Assembly: GCA_003116855.1 (NCBI GenBank)
Contig: BEWT01000016.1
Coordinates: 114,183 to 178,182 of the forward strand
Source of the DNA: Desulfurococcaceae archaeon AG1
GTDB taxonomy: Archaea > Thermoproteota > Thermoprotei_A > Sulfolobales > AG1
Reading direction: 5' to 3'
Length of the DNA stretch: 64,000 nucleotides
Positions 37,564-45,660 of this stretch are shown here, piece by piece. The number at the start of each line of letters is the position of its first letter. Position 1 is the first letter of the stretch. The notes beneath the pieces are model-generated. The model had not been told where the DNA came from. It made no database searches and worked only from the letters and a program-made list of their open reading frames with translations. Position numbers and translations under genes: made by a program.

Positions 37564-38778
37564 TCACAGCATTCTCACGATCTGAGATATAACTATTAGG
37601 ATCATACCAGCTATGATCGAAACCATATACCCATATACCGTAGCTATGTAGCCAGAGAGAAGCCCACCAACCAAACCCCCGATCTCCCTGATAGCCAGAT
37701 ATCTCCCCATATCATAGCCAGCTGTAATAGATGAGTACTTATAATAGGCATCGAGCTCGGATAATTGGTATGATAATGAGAAAGTTATAAGGGGAAATGC
37801 CAGAGGGATACCATGGCTACCATCTCTATAGCTGATCGCTAGCGCGAGCCCCGACAGGATCGATATAGCTAGCGATATTCTTCCCATAAACACTCGGACA
37901 GGATCTCTCAACAAGGGAGTAATAATCAGCATCGAGAACCCCACAAGTATTGGTGATGTGTAGAGATACATAGCGAGCCCTTGTGAACCCATCTCCCTAA
38001 CCAGTATCGGTGGTGATGGTGTTACTACTAGCTCAAATGCCATTGCAAGCATCGATGCTGACATTGCTGTGAAAAGCGGGTTTCCATTGCTTCTGAACCA
38101 CCCCCACATTGCTTCTATAGTATGTAAACTACCTGGTTTTCTCTCAAGTATAGATGTTATTGTAAGCCCTCTCAACACCATGGATCCATAGATCTTTTCT
38201 AACATCAGCTCCGCCCTATAAATAGCCCTTCTAAAGAACCCCTGTGGAATAACCAGCAAGTGTATGGATGCTATAAGGATTAACGCCATTACCAGCAGGT
38301 CTTGGTAACCCGCTGTTAGTGAGAAGTATATAAAGACTCCTCTAAAGATCCAGTAGAGCCCCTTTAAAATATAATTTATATATCCCCACTCATCCGGATC
38401 CTTGTTCTCCATAACATCGATCGAAATAGCTATATGCCCTGCTGAAGAAGCGATCGCGTGGAGTATATATCCAACCGCTATTATACTTAGGCTGTCTGAA
38501 AAAAGTATGGATAGCATTGAAGAGATCATGAGGCTTGAGGCTATTATTGCAAGAGCCCTGATCTTATAGTTATCGCCAAGAGGGCCGAAAGCCATTGTGG
38601 ATATTATATAAAAGAGACTCCATAAGAAGCTTAGGATCCCTAGGTACATGGGATCTGCGCCTAGCTGTGAAGAAGCCTTATAGATCGTGACAGCATCGAG
38701 AAGCCCTATGGATACCATGAAGAACACGTAGGTTAGATAGAGCCTCAAGCCAAATCCAGTGTCTATGCTATGAACCAC
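37564..38778 (-). CDS. Major facilitator superfamily transporter
   Basis: 404 residues with twelve predicted membrane helices in two six-helix halves joined by a basic loop near residue 200. The loop between helices 2 and 3 has GPLGDNYKIRA, an MFS motif A equivalent (GxLGDrxxxR). Substrate unknown. Monocistronic, divergent from the repeat-bearing region to its right. Confidence 0.85.
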   Translation of the reverse strand: MVHSIDTGFGLRLYLTYVFFMVSIGLLDAVTIYKASSQLGADPMYLGILSFLWSLFYIISTMAFGPLGDNYKIRALAIIASSLMISSMLSILFSDSLSIIAVGYILHAIASSAGHIAISIDVMENKDPDEWGYINYILKGLYWIFRGVFIYFSLTAGYQDLLVMALILIASIHLLVIPQGFFRRAIYRAELMLEKIYGSMVLRGLTITSILERKPGSLHTIEAMWGWFRSNGNPLFTAMSASMLAMAFELVVTPSPPILVREMGSQGLAMYLYTSPILVGFSMLIITPLLRDPVRVFMGRISLAISILSGLALAISYRDGSHGIPLAFPLITFSLSYQLSELDAYYKYSSITAGYDMGRYLAIREIGGLVGGLLSGYIATVYGYMVSIIAGMILIVISQIVRML

Positions 38779-38957
38779 GTGTTATGTATAAAAACATTCC
38801 CGGTCTATGAGAGTTTACTATTAGGAGTATTTCTTTCTTAGCATTTTAAATTTCCAGAATAGGTTCGCAACATTATTATCCAGGATCTCTGTGAGCCTAT
38901 AAAAGCTTAGAGAAATTCATAAAGACAGAAGAGAGCCTTCCTATAATGATAAGAGAC

Positions 38958-39205
38958 CAATACGGGCCGTATGGGGTCGCTCAACGGGGCTGTTTTCTTT
39001 TTGATATTCGTAGGAGGGGGTATTTAACAAGCTCTGATCGGGATTGTTCTCGGTGCGAGTCTTCCCACACTAGCCATGGATAACGATGGGAGCGTGCTTC
39101 AAGCCATGTGGGGGATGAGCTAGATGGGGGCCAAGTGTCGTTGGGCTTATAGCCACCCATGAACCCGCAGGGTTAGAGATCCTGCGGGTTGAGGTGGAAG
39201 TCCCT
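38958..39205. repeat. Degenerate repeat, copy A, with a 10-bp hairpin at its end
   Basis: Blocks CAATACGGGC, GGGGCTGTTTTCTTTTTGAT, TGGATAACGATGGGAG, CAAGCCAT and CTAGATGGGG occur in the same order as in 22635-22790. The right end holds AACCCGCAGG (39162-39171) and CCTGCGGGTT (39181-39190), a perfect stem with a 9-nt loop, followed by GAGGTGGAAGTCCC. That end resembles the 3' structured RNA region beyond tnpB in archaeal IS200/IS605 elements, from recall. No intact transposase frame. It sits in the 640-bp gap after the MFS gene. Confidence 0.45.
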
Positions 39206-39418
39206 GGATAAGACCATTGAATGAAAATAAAGTGATCAGAATAAACACCCAGGGACAAACGGTTTACGAAGCTAAGATAAGGTGATAATATCAATTTTTA
39301 TTTATATCAATAACCACGAAGCTTGTGTCTGTGCTTCTTAAGTGGTTAGGTATTATGGGATCTTTCTTAATTATTGCACCAGTCTATACGCTTAATTAGC
39401 TCTTTGAGAGCATGAATC

Positions 39419-39994
39419 GTGGGGGTATCAACGGGGTATAGGCTTGAGGATCTGGTGTTTCTCTTTAAACAGCTAGAGGGTTTAGGGCTTAGGTTTGTGA
39501 TAATAGGTAATACCTGTATTTATTATGCTATGGGGCGGAGGGTTTTTGAGGATGATGTAGATCTATATATATACGAGGGATCCCTAGTATCTGCCGAAAG
39601 TAGCCTGAGAAGCATTGCCGATGAAATGGGATGGGATGTAGGATCGACAGAGCTTGGAACTCCCTCTTTGATCGTTAGAAATAAGGGTGAGGAGATAGTA
39701 GTTGATCTCTACGAGGCTCTCTACGACTTCTATGTCCCAGAGGAGATCATTGAGGCGTCAAGGATCATTAGTCTAGACAGCATTAGCATGAGAATTCTAA
39801 CACCCGAGCAACATATAGTTTTAAAAGCAAGGGCTGGTTCCGAAGAATCTGTAGAAGATCTCGCTAGATATGCAGATCTGGTGGAGAACGGAGAACTCAA
39901 GGTTAACATCCAGGAGATCAAGAGACTGGCGCAATTGTTTGAAGATATGAAAACAATAATACATAGGCTCAGAAAAGCCGGCTTTCAATTATAA
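39419..39994 (+). CDS. Nucleotidyltransferase-like protein (DUF6036/AbiEii-type)
   Basis: 191 residues, GTG start. LRFVIIGNTCIYYAMGRRVFEDDVDLYI is the pattern of minimal nucleotidyltransferases (a Gly-rich helix turn, then two Asp in DDVDLY). A third acidic position is in EIVVDLYEAL, and TPEQHIVLKARAG corresponds to the family's downstream helix. Such proteins are often toxin-antitoxin components, but no partner gene is adjacent here. Confidence 0.7.
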   Translation: MGVSTGYRLEDLVFLFKQLEGLGLRFVIIGNTCIYYAMGRRVFEDDVDLYIYEGSLVSAESSLRSIADEMGWDVGSTELGTPSLIVRNKGEEIVVDLYEALYDFYVPEEIIEASRIISLDSISMRILTPEQHIVLKARAGSEESVEDLARYADLVENGELKVNIQEIKRLAQLFEDMKTIIHRLRKAGFQL

Positions 39995-40177
39995 TTTATG
40001 GACATTAATAAACAGACACCACCCATGTCTTGTAACCATCATCGTAAGCAGGGAGCATCATTCTAAATTATATGGATTAAGCTTTGGTTTTTATAAACCC
40101 TCATAAAATCATAAGCAATTAACTATAGTTTGGTTTCTTGCCTATTACGGAGATTGCTGATCAATATTCACGATAAA

Positions 40178-40264
40178 TGCCGCCGCGGGGATTTGAACCC
40201 CGGACCTACCGGTCTCTGCCGAGCATTCTTCAGCCGGTCGCTCTCCCAGCTGAGCTACGGCGGC
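40178..40264 (-). tRNA. tRNA-Phe (GAA) with a 14-nt intron
   Basis: Acceptor stem GCCGCCG/CGGCGGC, T-arm CCGGGG-type with TTCAAAT, D-arm GCTC...GAGC, anticodon stem ACCGG/CCGGT. The loop holds 21 nt; removing 14 nt (40214-40227) at position 37/38 leaves CTGAAGA with anticodon GAA. Discriminator A. CCA not encoded. Confidence 0.9.
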
Positions 40265-40358
40265 ACCACTATTTATTATTACAAAGCGATAATAAATAGC
40301 TTGATCTACGATGGATATTGTTATTACTAACGATTTATCTAAATAGTATGGTGATCTC

Positions 40359-40778
40359 ATGGATGAGAAAGAGATCTTTAAGATCCTCTTAGAAGTGATA
40401 AAAAACTCGTACTCCCCATATTCAAGGTTCAGAGTAGCATCTGCTGTAATGTGCAAAGATGGAAGAATATATACTGGGGTTAATGTGGAGAACTCCTCAT
40501 ACGGTCTCTCAATATGTGCTGAGAGAGTGGCTGTTTTTAAAGCAGTCTCAGAAGGTTGTAGAGCGATATCGAGGGTATATGTGATTTCGGATCACAGCAA
40601 ACCAATTCCCCCATGCGGCGCTTGCCTCCAAGTGATCTCGGAATTCTCGCCAGAAGGAGATACAGAGATAATCATGCTCTCACCAACAGGCGAAGCTGCG
40701 AGAAAAAGGCTTACAGAAATGCTTACTACGCTCTTTAAGGGAGAAATCTTGCAAGATCGGATAACCGTCAAGAAGTAA
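40359..40778 (+). CDS. cdd: Cytidine deaminase
   Basis: 139 residues. Zinc site LSICAERVAVFKAV (CAE: Cys ligand and catalytic Glu) and PIPPCGACLQVISEF (PCxxC). N-terminal NSYSPYSRFRVASAV and NVENSSYGLSICAE are classical for tetrameric CDA. Pyrimidine salvage. It is the last host gene before the integrated element. Confidence 0.95.
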   Translation: MDEKEIFKILLEVIKNSYSPYSRFRVASAVMCKDGRIYTGVNVENSSYGLSICAERVAVFKAVSEGCRAISRVYVISDHSKPIPPCGACLQVISEFSPEGDTEIIMLSPTGEAARKRLTEMLTTLFKGEILQDRITVKK

Positions 40779-40921
40779 TTACTTTCCCACCACTTATAGT
40801 CGTTATTCTATGGAGAACCAATGATCGGTTGCTCTGAGACTGCCGATGAACCTCTGCCGGAATCCGTTAACATGGTGCCTTGTGAGCACTTTACTGCCAA
40901 CTTGAAACAATTAAGCGTAAC

Positions 40922-41932
40922 GTGTCCGGCAAGACCGGCTTCTCAGTGCGGCGGCCGGGATTTGAACCCGGGATCGCCGGCTCGGGAGACCGTGGGGGTA
41001 GTGTGGTGTCATATGACGGGATCTATGGTAGGTCATATGACAAGTCATATGATAGGCAGGCCGGTGCTCCTCTTGGTTGGAATCCTTTTGCCGGTCTCAA
41101 TTTAGATTCAGAGGTTCAGGAGTTTCTCAGCTGGGTTAGGGATCTAGTTTCTAAGAGCTATTATGAGAAGAATATAAAGATCTATGCGAAGTATCTGAGG
41201 TATCTAGTCTCATCTGCTAGGTTCGCCCAGATCCTCGCTACGAAATCCCCTAAGGTTAGGACCCACATACTCAAGGTTGTCGCTAATTTCACTAGATTCC
41301 TCGATAATAAGTATGAGACAACGATATATAGCGATCACTATGAGATCCTTAAGAAGAGGCTGAAGATAAGATGGAGCATCGAGCCTCTCACCCCTAGGAG
41401 AATCCCGAGTGTTGATGAGCTCATCGATATAGTCTCTATATCAAGTGATATCTATATAAACTATGCTCTATTCATATATCTCCTCTCAATCTCAGGGTTA
41501 AGACCCTCTGAGGTGAGGCATCTAGAGATTAGGGATATAATAACACCTATCATGAAGGGTTTAAGCACTAAGAGAGCATACTATTGCTTCGTAACAGATA
41601 ACTATCTAAAGCTAGCCTCGAAACTAGGTCTAAACAGGGTAAAGCTCTCAAGCACAGGTGTATATATGGCTAGGAAGGCTATTAAGCAGAGATATCCGTG
41701 GTTCACACTATATTCCTTAAGACATTTCTTCGCAACATACATGATTAGAAAGGGAATGGCAGAGGCTAAGGTAGACTTTATACAGGGTAGAGCACCTAGA
41801 ACGGTGCTTAGAAAATATTACATACACCTGGATGAGGGTGAGGCGTTGGAAGAGCTGTATAGGGAATATAGAGAGCTGATTAGAGAACTTGATAATACAC
41901 TGTATAATGTGATAATTGGAAAGATAAGATAG
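40922..41932 (+). CDS. Integrase C-terminal part, int(C), tyrosine recombinase (split by integration)
   Basis: From 40989 onward this is the large part of an SSV-type integrase. A core-binding helical domain (EVQEFLSWVRDLVSKSYYEKNIKIYAKYL) precedes the catalytic domain with Arg in SISGLRPSEVRH, YSLRHFFATYM, and the Tyr nucleophile region QGRAPRTVLRKYYIHLDE. The first 22 codons of the open frame are just the attachment repeat. Joining codons through 51774 to 40989 restores an uninterrupted 379-residue protein. In the integrated state this part lacks its N-terminus and start, so the enzyme should be inactive. Confidence 0.92.
   Translation: MSGKTGFSVRRPGFEPGIAGSGDRGGSVVSYDGIYGRSYDKSYDRQAGAPLGWNPFAGLNLDSEVQEFLSWVRDLVSKSYYEKNIKIYAKYLRYLVSSARFAQILATKSPKVRTHILKVVANFTRFLDNKYETTIYSDHYEILKKRLKIRWSIEPLTPRRIPSVDELIDIVSISSDIYINYALFIYLLSISGLRPSEVRHLEIRDIITPIMKGLSTKRAYYCFVTDNYLKLASKLGLNRVKLSSTGVYMARKAIKQRYPWFTLYSLRHFFATYMIRKGMAEAKVDFIQGRAPRTVLRKYYIHLDEGEALEELYREYRELIRELDNTLYNVIIGKIR
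40947..40988. repeat. Left attachment site (partial tRNA-Gly copy)
   Basis: 42 bp identical to 51733-51774. It holds the 3' part of tRNA-Gly (discriminator to anticodon loop) without the 5' half, so it is the displaced end. Identity stops exactly at 40989 (A versus G). Confidence 0.92.
41008..41053. repeat. Three palindromes GTCATATGA(C/T) inside int(C) next to the left att site
   Basis: Copies at 41008-41017 and 41032-41041 (both GTCATATGAC, perfect palindrome) and 41044-41053 (last base T). They make the protein repeat SYD three times. A fourth perfect copy is at 51492-51501 upstream of int(N). They may be arm-type recombinase or regulator binding sites. Confidence 0.6.
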
Positions 41933-42026
41933 CGAGGGTAACACCTCAAGCATGTGGTCTATGGTTCACCATGCGTACTACTTAAATACTTCCCATACCA
42001 TAGTAATTAATGAGAGGTATAGATAT

Positions 42027-42305
42027 ATGGATAAAAGATCTAATTCTATATCTATAGACCTAAACGTTATATTCAGGATACTAGATGTGATTTCAGACCA
42101 GCAACCCCATATAGTTAACGAGATAACAGCAAAGGCAGGCCTATCAAAGGCCACCGCCGTCAAGTATATCCCTCTACTAGAGCTTCTAGGGCTGGTGGAG
42201 ATCAGAGGTAGAAAGCCTAAAAGGGTTTTGATAACTGAGAAAGGGCTTAGGATATATACGGAGATGCTCAAGCTCTACGGACTACTTGGGATCCAAGTTC
42301 CCTGA
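42027..42305 (+). CDS. Small winged-helix transcriptional regulator of the element
   Basis: ATG at 42027 is preferred, giving 92 residues; GAGGT lies 10 bp upstream and a TATA-like CTTAAATA at about 41981-41988. The domain is a plain winged helix: IFRILDVISDQQPHIVNEITAKAGLSKATAVKYIPLLELLGLVEIRGRKPKRVLITEKGLRIY. It resembles archaeal viral and plasmid repressors of the DUF/PF14947 kind. It sits just after int(C) and converges with the membrane-protein gene at 42268, overlapping it by 38 nt. Confidence 0.75.
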   Translation: MDKRSNSISIDLNVIFRILDVISDQQPHIVNEITAKAGLSKATAVKYIPLLELLGLVEIRGRKPKRVLITEKGLRIYTEMLKLYGLLGIQVP

Positions 42306-42519
42306 TCATCGATATCACGGAGACTAACACATTGATAAAGACAGCTAGGAATGTTAGTGGGATTATCGCTGCAACTATATTTGCTGATTGCTGGGCTTGT
42401 TGCCTAGCTTCAGGGCTAAGTAGTGTGCTTATAACGAGTATCGCTGGGGTAGCTATAGCTGCATAGTATATAGCCCTTATCAAAATCGGGATTATCCTCG
42501 TTACCAGAGCTAGAGCCAT
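42268..42519 (-). CDS. Small membrane protein of the element (83 aa)
   Basis: Two hydrophobic segments, about residues 9-32 and 47-68, separated by a polar loop (SPEARQQAQQSANIV), then a basic end (ELGSQVVRR). This resembles the two-helix hydrophobic coat or membrane proteins of small archaeal viruses in size and topology, but no sequence family is recognised. Overlaps the upstream gene by 10 nt. Confidence 0.65.
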   Translation of the reverse strand: MALALVTRIIPILIRAIYYAAIATPAILVISTLLSPEARQQAQQSANIVAAIIPLTFLAVFINVLVSVISMIRELGSQVVRRA

Positions 42520-42821
42520 TGTCCCACCATATTTGTTATTATTAGCAGTATCATTAATATTATAGCCATGTTAATGAGTATCTCGAATTCGTTATATTCT
42601 AAAACAGCTATTCGTGTGATCGCCAGGCCACATGCTCTGGCATCAGAGCTATCTATATATCTCACAACATAGTCACACCCACTTGGTGCCTGCAGAAATA
42701 GTAATCCTATCATTGGATCTCTCTGGAATATAATTCCAACAGACCCATTACTCGTTGTAGTTGCCTCTGTTAATCCCGTGCTAGGTATATTATTAGCCTC
42801 TAAACACGTTGCTACACTCAA
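42510..42821 (-). CDS. Element protein with C-terminal membrane helix (103 aa)
   Basis: I choose the TTG at 42821, which overlaps the upstream stop as TTGA, over a GTG/ATG further inside that gene. The body (ANNIPSTGLTEATTTSNGSVGIIFQRDPMIGLLFLQAPSGCDYVVRYIDSS) is strand-rich with paired Cys; residues about 80-100 (NMAIILMILLIITNMVG) form a membrane helix. Unrecognised. Confidence 0.6.
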   Translation of the reverse strand: MSVATCLEANNIPSTGLTEATTTSNGSVGIIFQRDPMIGLLFLQAPSGCDYVVRYIDSSDARACGLAITRIAVLEYNEFEILINMAIILMILLIITNMVGQWL

Positions 42822-43105
42822 AATACCTGCACCTGTGCTTCGGCAATCTTTATTTCTTGACCTTGACACCTGGCTATCCTTGATATAACTAGATTCGTAT
42901 TAGATGCATAGCGTATCTCGACCACTATAGCTATTTTGCTGGGGTCACTTATCCTACCACTAGGTATTTCTATAGCTACACTACAAGGTGGGGGTGAGCA
43001 CTTTTCTCTGGCGTTGGGGTCTAGCTGGCTATAGTCAAAAATCCCCACCAGTCTAAAGCCTAGCTTCTGAAGGAATTCTAGAAACATATCAAAGGAGCTA
43101 CTCAA
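42818..43105 (-). CDS. Hypothetical element protein (95 aa)
   Basis: MSSSFDMFLEFLQKLGFRLVGIF then a strand-rich remainder with CSPPPCSVAIEIPSGRISDPSKIAIVVEIRY. Soluble, two Cys in a CSPPPC loop. Overlaps its neighbours on both sides by 8 and 4 nt, as in a co-translated block. Unrecognised. Confidence 0.6.
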   Translation of the reverse strand: MSSSFDMFLEFLQKLGFRLVGIFDYSQLDPNAREKCSPPPCSVAIEIPSGRISDPSKIAIVVEIRYASNTNLVISRIARCQGQEIKIAEAQVQVF

Positions 43106-43604
43106 TAACCTTCACCTGTGGCATCCCCTGCTGGGTCGGGGGCCTAACACTTGTTATGCTTGCTAATATCTGTTGAAGAATGTTCATAACATATGGTAGC
43201 ACCATCGATTTGATATCTGGTATCGGGGTGGATTGTGTTTGTTGTTGTATTTGTATTTGTTGCCTTGCAGAATCTAATTGCTGATATGTCTGCATTATAC
43301 TCTGAACAAGCTCAGAGGTGAATAGAGAGCTTGCTGAAGCTACAAGCTTTATAGCTAGCTCTAGCTGTCTTTCAAGGAACATAGTGGCTATTACTAGGTG
43401 TTTAGGGTCTACATGCTCTATCTCATCTAACATTTTATATAGCTCTATAGCCTCTGCAAGGATCTCGTATGTTTTCTTCTTCTTCCTCTTAGCAAGTGAT
43501 CTTAGCTCTGCTATAATCTGTTGAGAACCCCACCTAGCCGTAGCCCCTAGGATCCTACCTACCGAAAGCCCTTCCTCATCAATCTCTTTCTTCTCCACTA
43601 TCAT
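43098..43604 (-). CDS. Hypothetical helical element protein (168 aa)
   Basis: ATG at 43604. Largely helical: a basic patch AELRSLAKRKKKKTYEILAEAIELYKML in the first third, a Gln-rich segment (QIQIQQQTQST) and an amphipathic C-terminus (VLPYVMNILQQILASITSV). The basic patch followed by helices could bind nucleic acid. Unrecognised. Confidence 0.6.
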   Translation of the reverse strand: MIVEKKEIDEEGLSVGRILGATARWGSQQIIAELRSLAKRKKKKTYEILAEAIELYKMLDEIEHVDPKHLVIATMFLERQLELAIKLVASASSLFTSELVQSIMQTYQQLDSARQQIQIQQQTQSTPIPDIKSMVLPYVMNILQQILASITSVRPPTQQGMPQVKVIE

Positions 43605-43815
43605 ACCCACCCTGTATCTGTTGCTTCAACTTCTTCACAAATTCCTCATATATATATCTATCTTTAAACCTGACTAGGGTTATATACTCAACACATGTAT
43701 CGCATTCCTCGCTATGTAGTTTCACAGCGTATAGCGATAGCTCTATACCATACTGCTTCAGGATCTGATTCATTATCTCGTATTGAGATTGGATAGATGC
43801 CAGAATATTTTCCAT
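43579..43815 (-). CDS. Hypothetical element protein (78 aa)
   Basis: ATG at 43815 (MENILASIQSQYEIMNQILKQYG). Small alpha/beta protein with a CDTC motif (SEECDTCVEYITLVRFKDRYIYEEF). It is the first gene of the leftward block; a TATA-like box at about 43847-43854 is roughly 32-39 bp upstream. Confidence 0.6.
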   Translation of the reverse strand: MENILASIQSQYEIMNQILKQYGIELSLYAVKLHSEECDTCVEYITLVRFKDRYIYEEFVKKLKQQIQGGYDSGEERD

Positions 43816-43950
43816 AGAGCCCCAGCATAGGTATATCCATAGAGATGATTTATATGCAGGCCCCAGCACCGCAATATAGAGGCGAGGGGGTGGTTACAGA
43901 CATGCCAGAATATATAACTATGGTAAAAGCCTATATTCTGGAGATGCAGA
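43816..43950. promoter_or_regulatory. Divergent promoter region of the element
   Basis: Leftward TATA-like CATATAAAT (reverse strand of 43846-43854) and rightward ATATATAA at 43911-43918. The second is 33-40 bp before the 37-residue gene at 43951, with a GGAG ribosome site 7 bp before its ATG. Confidence 0.5.
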
Positions 43951-44064
43951 ATGGCTATGACATTTGATATATCAAGTATAGTGAATCTCATAATGCAGTT
44001 GCTACCATTGGTGATAGTGCTCTCAATTCTTCCAGCAATCCTCAGGCTCTTCACACAAGCTTAG
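43951..44064 (+). CDS. 37-residue membrane mini-protein
   Basis: ATG at 43951 preceded by GGAG; stop at 44064. One hydrophobic helix: FDISSIVNLIMQLLPLVIVL followed by SILPAILRLFTQA. The C-terminal anchor of the next gene has the same plan (FDIGAILNVVIPLVV...SIIPRLLARLRV), so the two are probably related by duplication of the anchor. First gene of the rightward block. Confidence 0.6.
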   Translation: MAMTFDISSIVNLIMQLLPLVIVLSILPAILRLFTQA

Positions 44065-44092
44065 CGAAATAGATAAAACCTAGGTGGTAGCA

Positions 44093-44737
44093 ATGCCTAT
44101 AATGAATGACAAGGTTACCTACACAGGGTTAGACATAAGGCCACCAGTGACTCTACAGATGACAGTATCGAAAGAGAAGATTTTATCAGCTAAGGGAAAG
44201 TTTGGCCAGACAGTTGGTACTCAAACAGTTGATAACGTTAGATGGGGGCTAGAGGTACATGTATGCCCACCTGATCAAATAGACTGTGCAACCACACAGT
44301 TTGCATTATCAATAGTTGTGTCAAGCGATAGAGGAAACAGTAGGTGGATCATCACAGTGAACTTCGAATCATATTATGTATCACCAGCACCAGCTTCATT
44401 CCAGCAGGAGCTATTCAAGTTCGGTAGCGAGACAGACGTAGTTGTGAATATCACGATAAGCGATGGCCAGGTAAGTGTTGTAGCTAATGGGAGACCTGTG
44501 GTTGTAACAGATACATTTAAGAAAGTGGGGCAGATAAGAACCTTAAAGGCGAATAACTACTTCTACGATACAGCTGGGGCGGAGATAACTGAATTTGGTG
44601 CTAGCGATCTAGTGTATAATGTTACAATACTTAAGGGCTTCGATATTGGTGCGATACTCAATGTAGTGATACCTTTAGTAGTTACATCTAGCGTATTATC
44701 TATAATACCTAGGCTCTTGGCAAGGCTAAGGGTTTAA
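44093..44737 (+). CDS. Element surface-like protein with C-terminal membrane anchor (214 aa)
   Basis: ATG at 44093, with AGGTGG just upstream. Residues 10-180 are strand-rich (WGLEVHVCPPDQIDCATTQFALSIVVSS, RWIITVNFESYYV, VVVNITISDGQVSVVANGRPVVV); the last part resembles the strand-turn-strand of lectin/concanavalin-like jelly rolls, an inference only. Residues about 188-214 are a tail anchor. There are no signal peptide and no cytoplasmic enzyme motifs. A virion or cell-surface protein is the likeliest role. Confidence 0.6.
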   Translation: MPIMNDKVTYTGLDIRPPVTLQMTVSKEKILSAKGKFGQTVGTQTVDNVRWGLEVHVCPPDQIDCATTQFALSIVVSSDRGNSRWIITVNFESYYVSPAPASFQQELFKFGSETDVVVNITISDGQVSVVANGRPVVVTDTFKKVGQIRTLKANNYFYDTAGAEITEFGASDLVYNVTILKGFDIGAILNVVIPLVVTSSVLSIIPRLLARLRV

Positions 44738-44747
44738 GGGGTTGTTA

Positions 44748-44891
44748 ATGATAGCTATAGCCGATCTATGTTCTTTTTTGCAAAATAGATTTGTTGATTT
44801 CGGTGATGGCTCGGGATGCATTACTGAATCACCAGTAGTAGAACCTGATAACTGCTATCTTAGCGTAAATTTTTATGTAGCTATGTATTGA
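44748..44891 (+). CDS. Short open frame (47 aa), possible gene
   Basis: ATG at 44748, stop TGA at 44889-44891, overlapping the TTG start of the next gene by 4 nt (TTGA). Peptide MIAIADLCSFLQNRFVDFGD... with three Cys. Its only support is spacing between two genes and translational coupling. A leader or upstream part of the next protein is also possible. Confidence 0.4.
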   Translation: MIAIADLCSFLQNRFVDFGDGSGCITESPVVEPDNCYLSVNFYVAMY

Positions 44892-45610
44892 GGCGATACT
44901 GTGGATTAGGACCGATAGCTGATAAGGTAGATGCCTTTATAGCTAAATACCCATCATATAGTTTCTATGATTATTATCAGATAATTCAGCTTAGAGATAT
45001 ACCTTATCCCTTTAAATTAACCAAAAATATAGAGATAGATAGCAAAGCAATAGGGACTAGAACAATAGCAATATATGCTATAGTAGTAACTGATCAGCTA
45101 TTCACGGATTATAAGGAATATGCGAATATGAATTTCATAGAGGCTATATATTTTAGTGTAAAGGGTGCTTATGAAAGTGCTAGAAACTCGTATCTGACTG
45201 GGAGAGGATTATTTGATGGAAAAGGATTTGCTGATAAATCATATAGGGCTTTAGGATATTATGAGACATATAAGATAGCTCTAGGGCTCTACGTAGCTAA
45301 ATTTCTAAATTATGTAAGTGATGTAGAGGTATTTAGGGATATAATTAATAGGATAAACCCATATGCTACGCTATATAACGCATCATTTAATGGAGTTGGA
45401 GATCTCAATGCCGAGACTGCAGCATTAACTATTCTAGCACTAAGCAATGATCCATATAGGTTTAGCCCGCCATCACCGGCTATATCAACCCCACCTTTTG
45501 CTGTGGAAATAGCATCAAGAGGAATAGCAACAATAATCGGGTTGCTTATAGCATATGGAATAATCAAGAGATACCTATCTACTGTGGAAAGATACAGGCG
45601 GTCCCTGTGA
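44888..45610 (+). CDS. Element protein with Pro-rich stalk and C-terminal membrane helix (240 aa)
   Basis: TTG start. The main domain is helical and Tyr-rich (YPSYSFYDYYQIIQLRDIPYP, SARNSYLTGRG, YYETYKIALGLYVAKF). A short Pro-rich stalk (RFSPPSPAISTPPF) precedes a membrane helix (ATIIGLLIAYGIIKRYL) and a basic tail. The order domain-stalk-anchor-basic end is that of a membrane-attached surface protein. Unrecognised family. Confidence 0.65.
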   Translation: MRRYCGLGPIADKVDAFIAKYPSYSFYDYYQIIQLRDIPYPFKLTKNIEIDSKAIGTRTIAIYAIVVTDQLFTDYKEYANMNFIEAIYFSVKGAYESARNSYLTGRGLFDGKGFADKSYRALGYYETYKIALGLYVAKFLNYVSDVEVFRDIINRINPYATLYNASFNGVGDLNAETAALTILALSNDPYRFSPPSPAISTPPFAVEIASRGIATIIGLLIAYGIIKRYLSTVERYRRSL

Positions 45611-45660
45611 TAGTCAGGAAATATCTAAGATAGAAACATAGAAGCATACGGGATAAGAGT

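Noticed and set aside
40145-40456. 103-codon reverse-strand open frame
   Set aside because: It covers tRNA-Phe and the antisense of cdd; no coding evidence.
40800-40930. Possible C/D sRNA (ATGATC, CTGA, CGATGA) before the att site
   Set aside because: Only 8 nt between C and D' boxes and no second D box.
40821-41105. 94-codon forward frame across the left att site
   Set aside because: Overlaps int(C) in another frame and exists because the tRNA repeat lacks stops.
43773-44054. 93-codon reverse-strand frame
   Set aside because: Antisense of the mini-gene at 43951 and of the divergent promoter; no start signal and poor composition.
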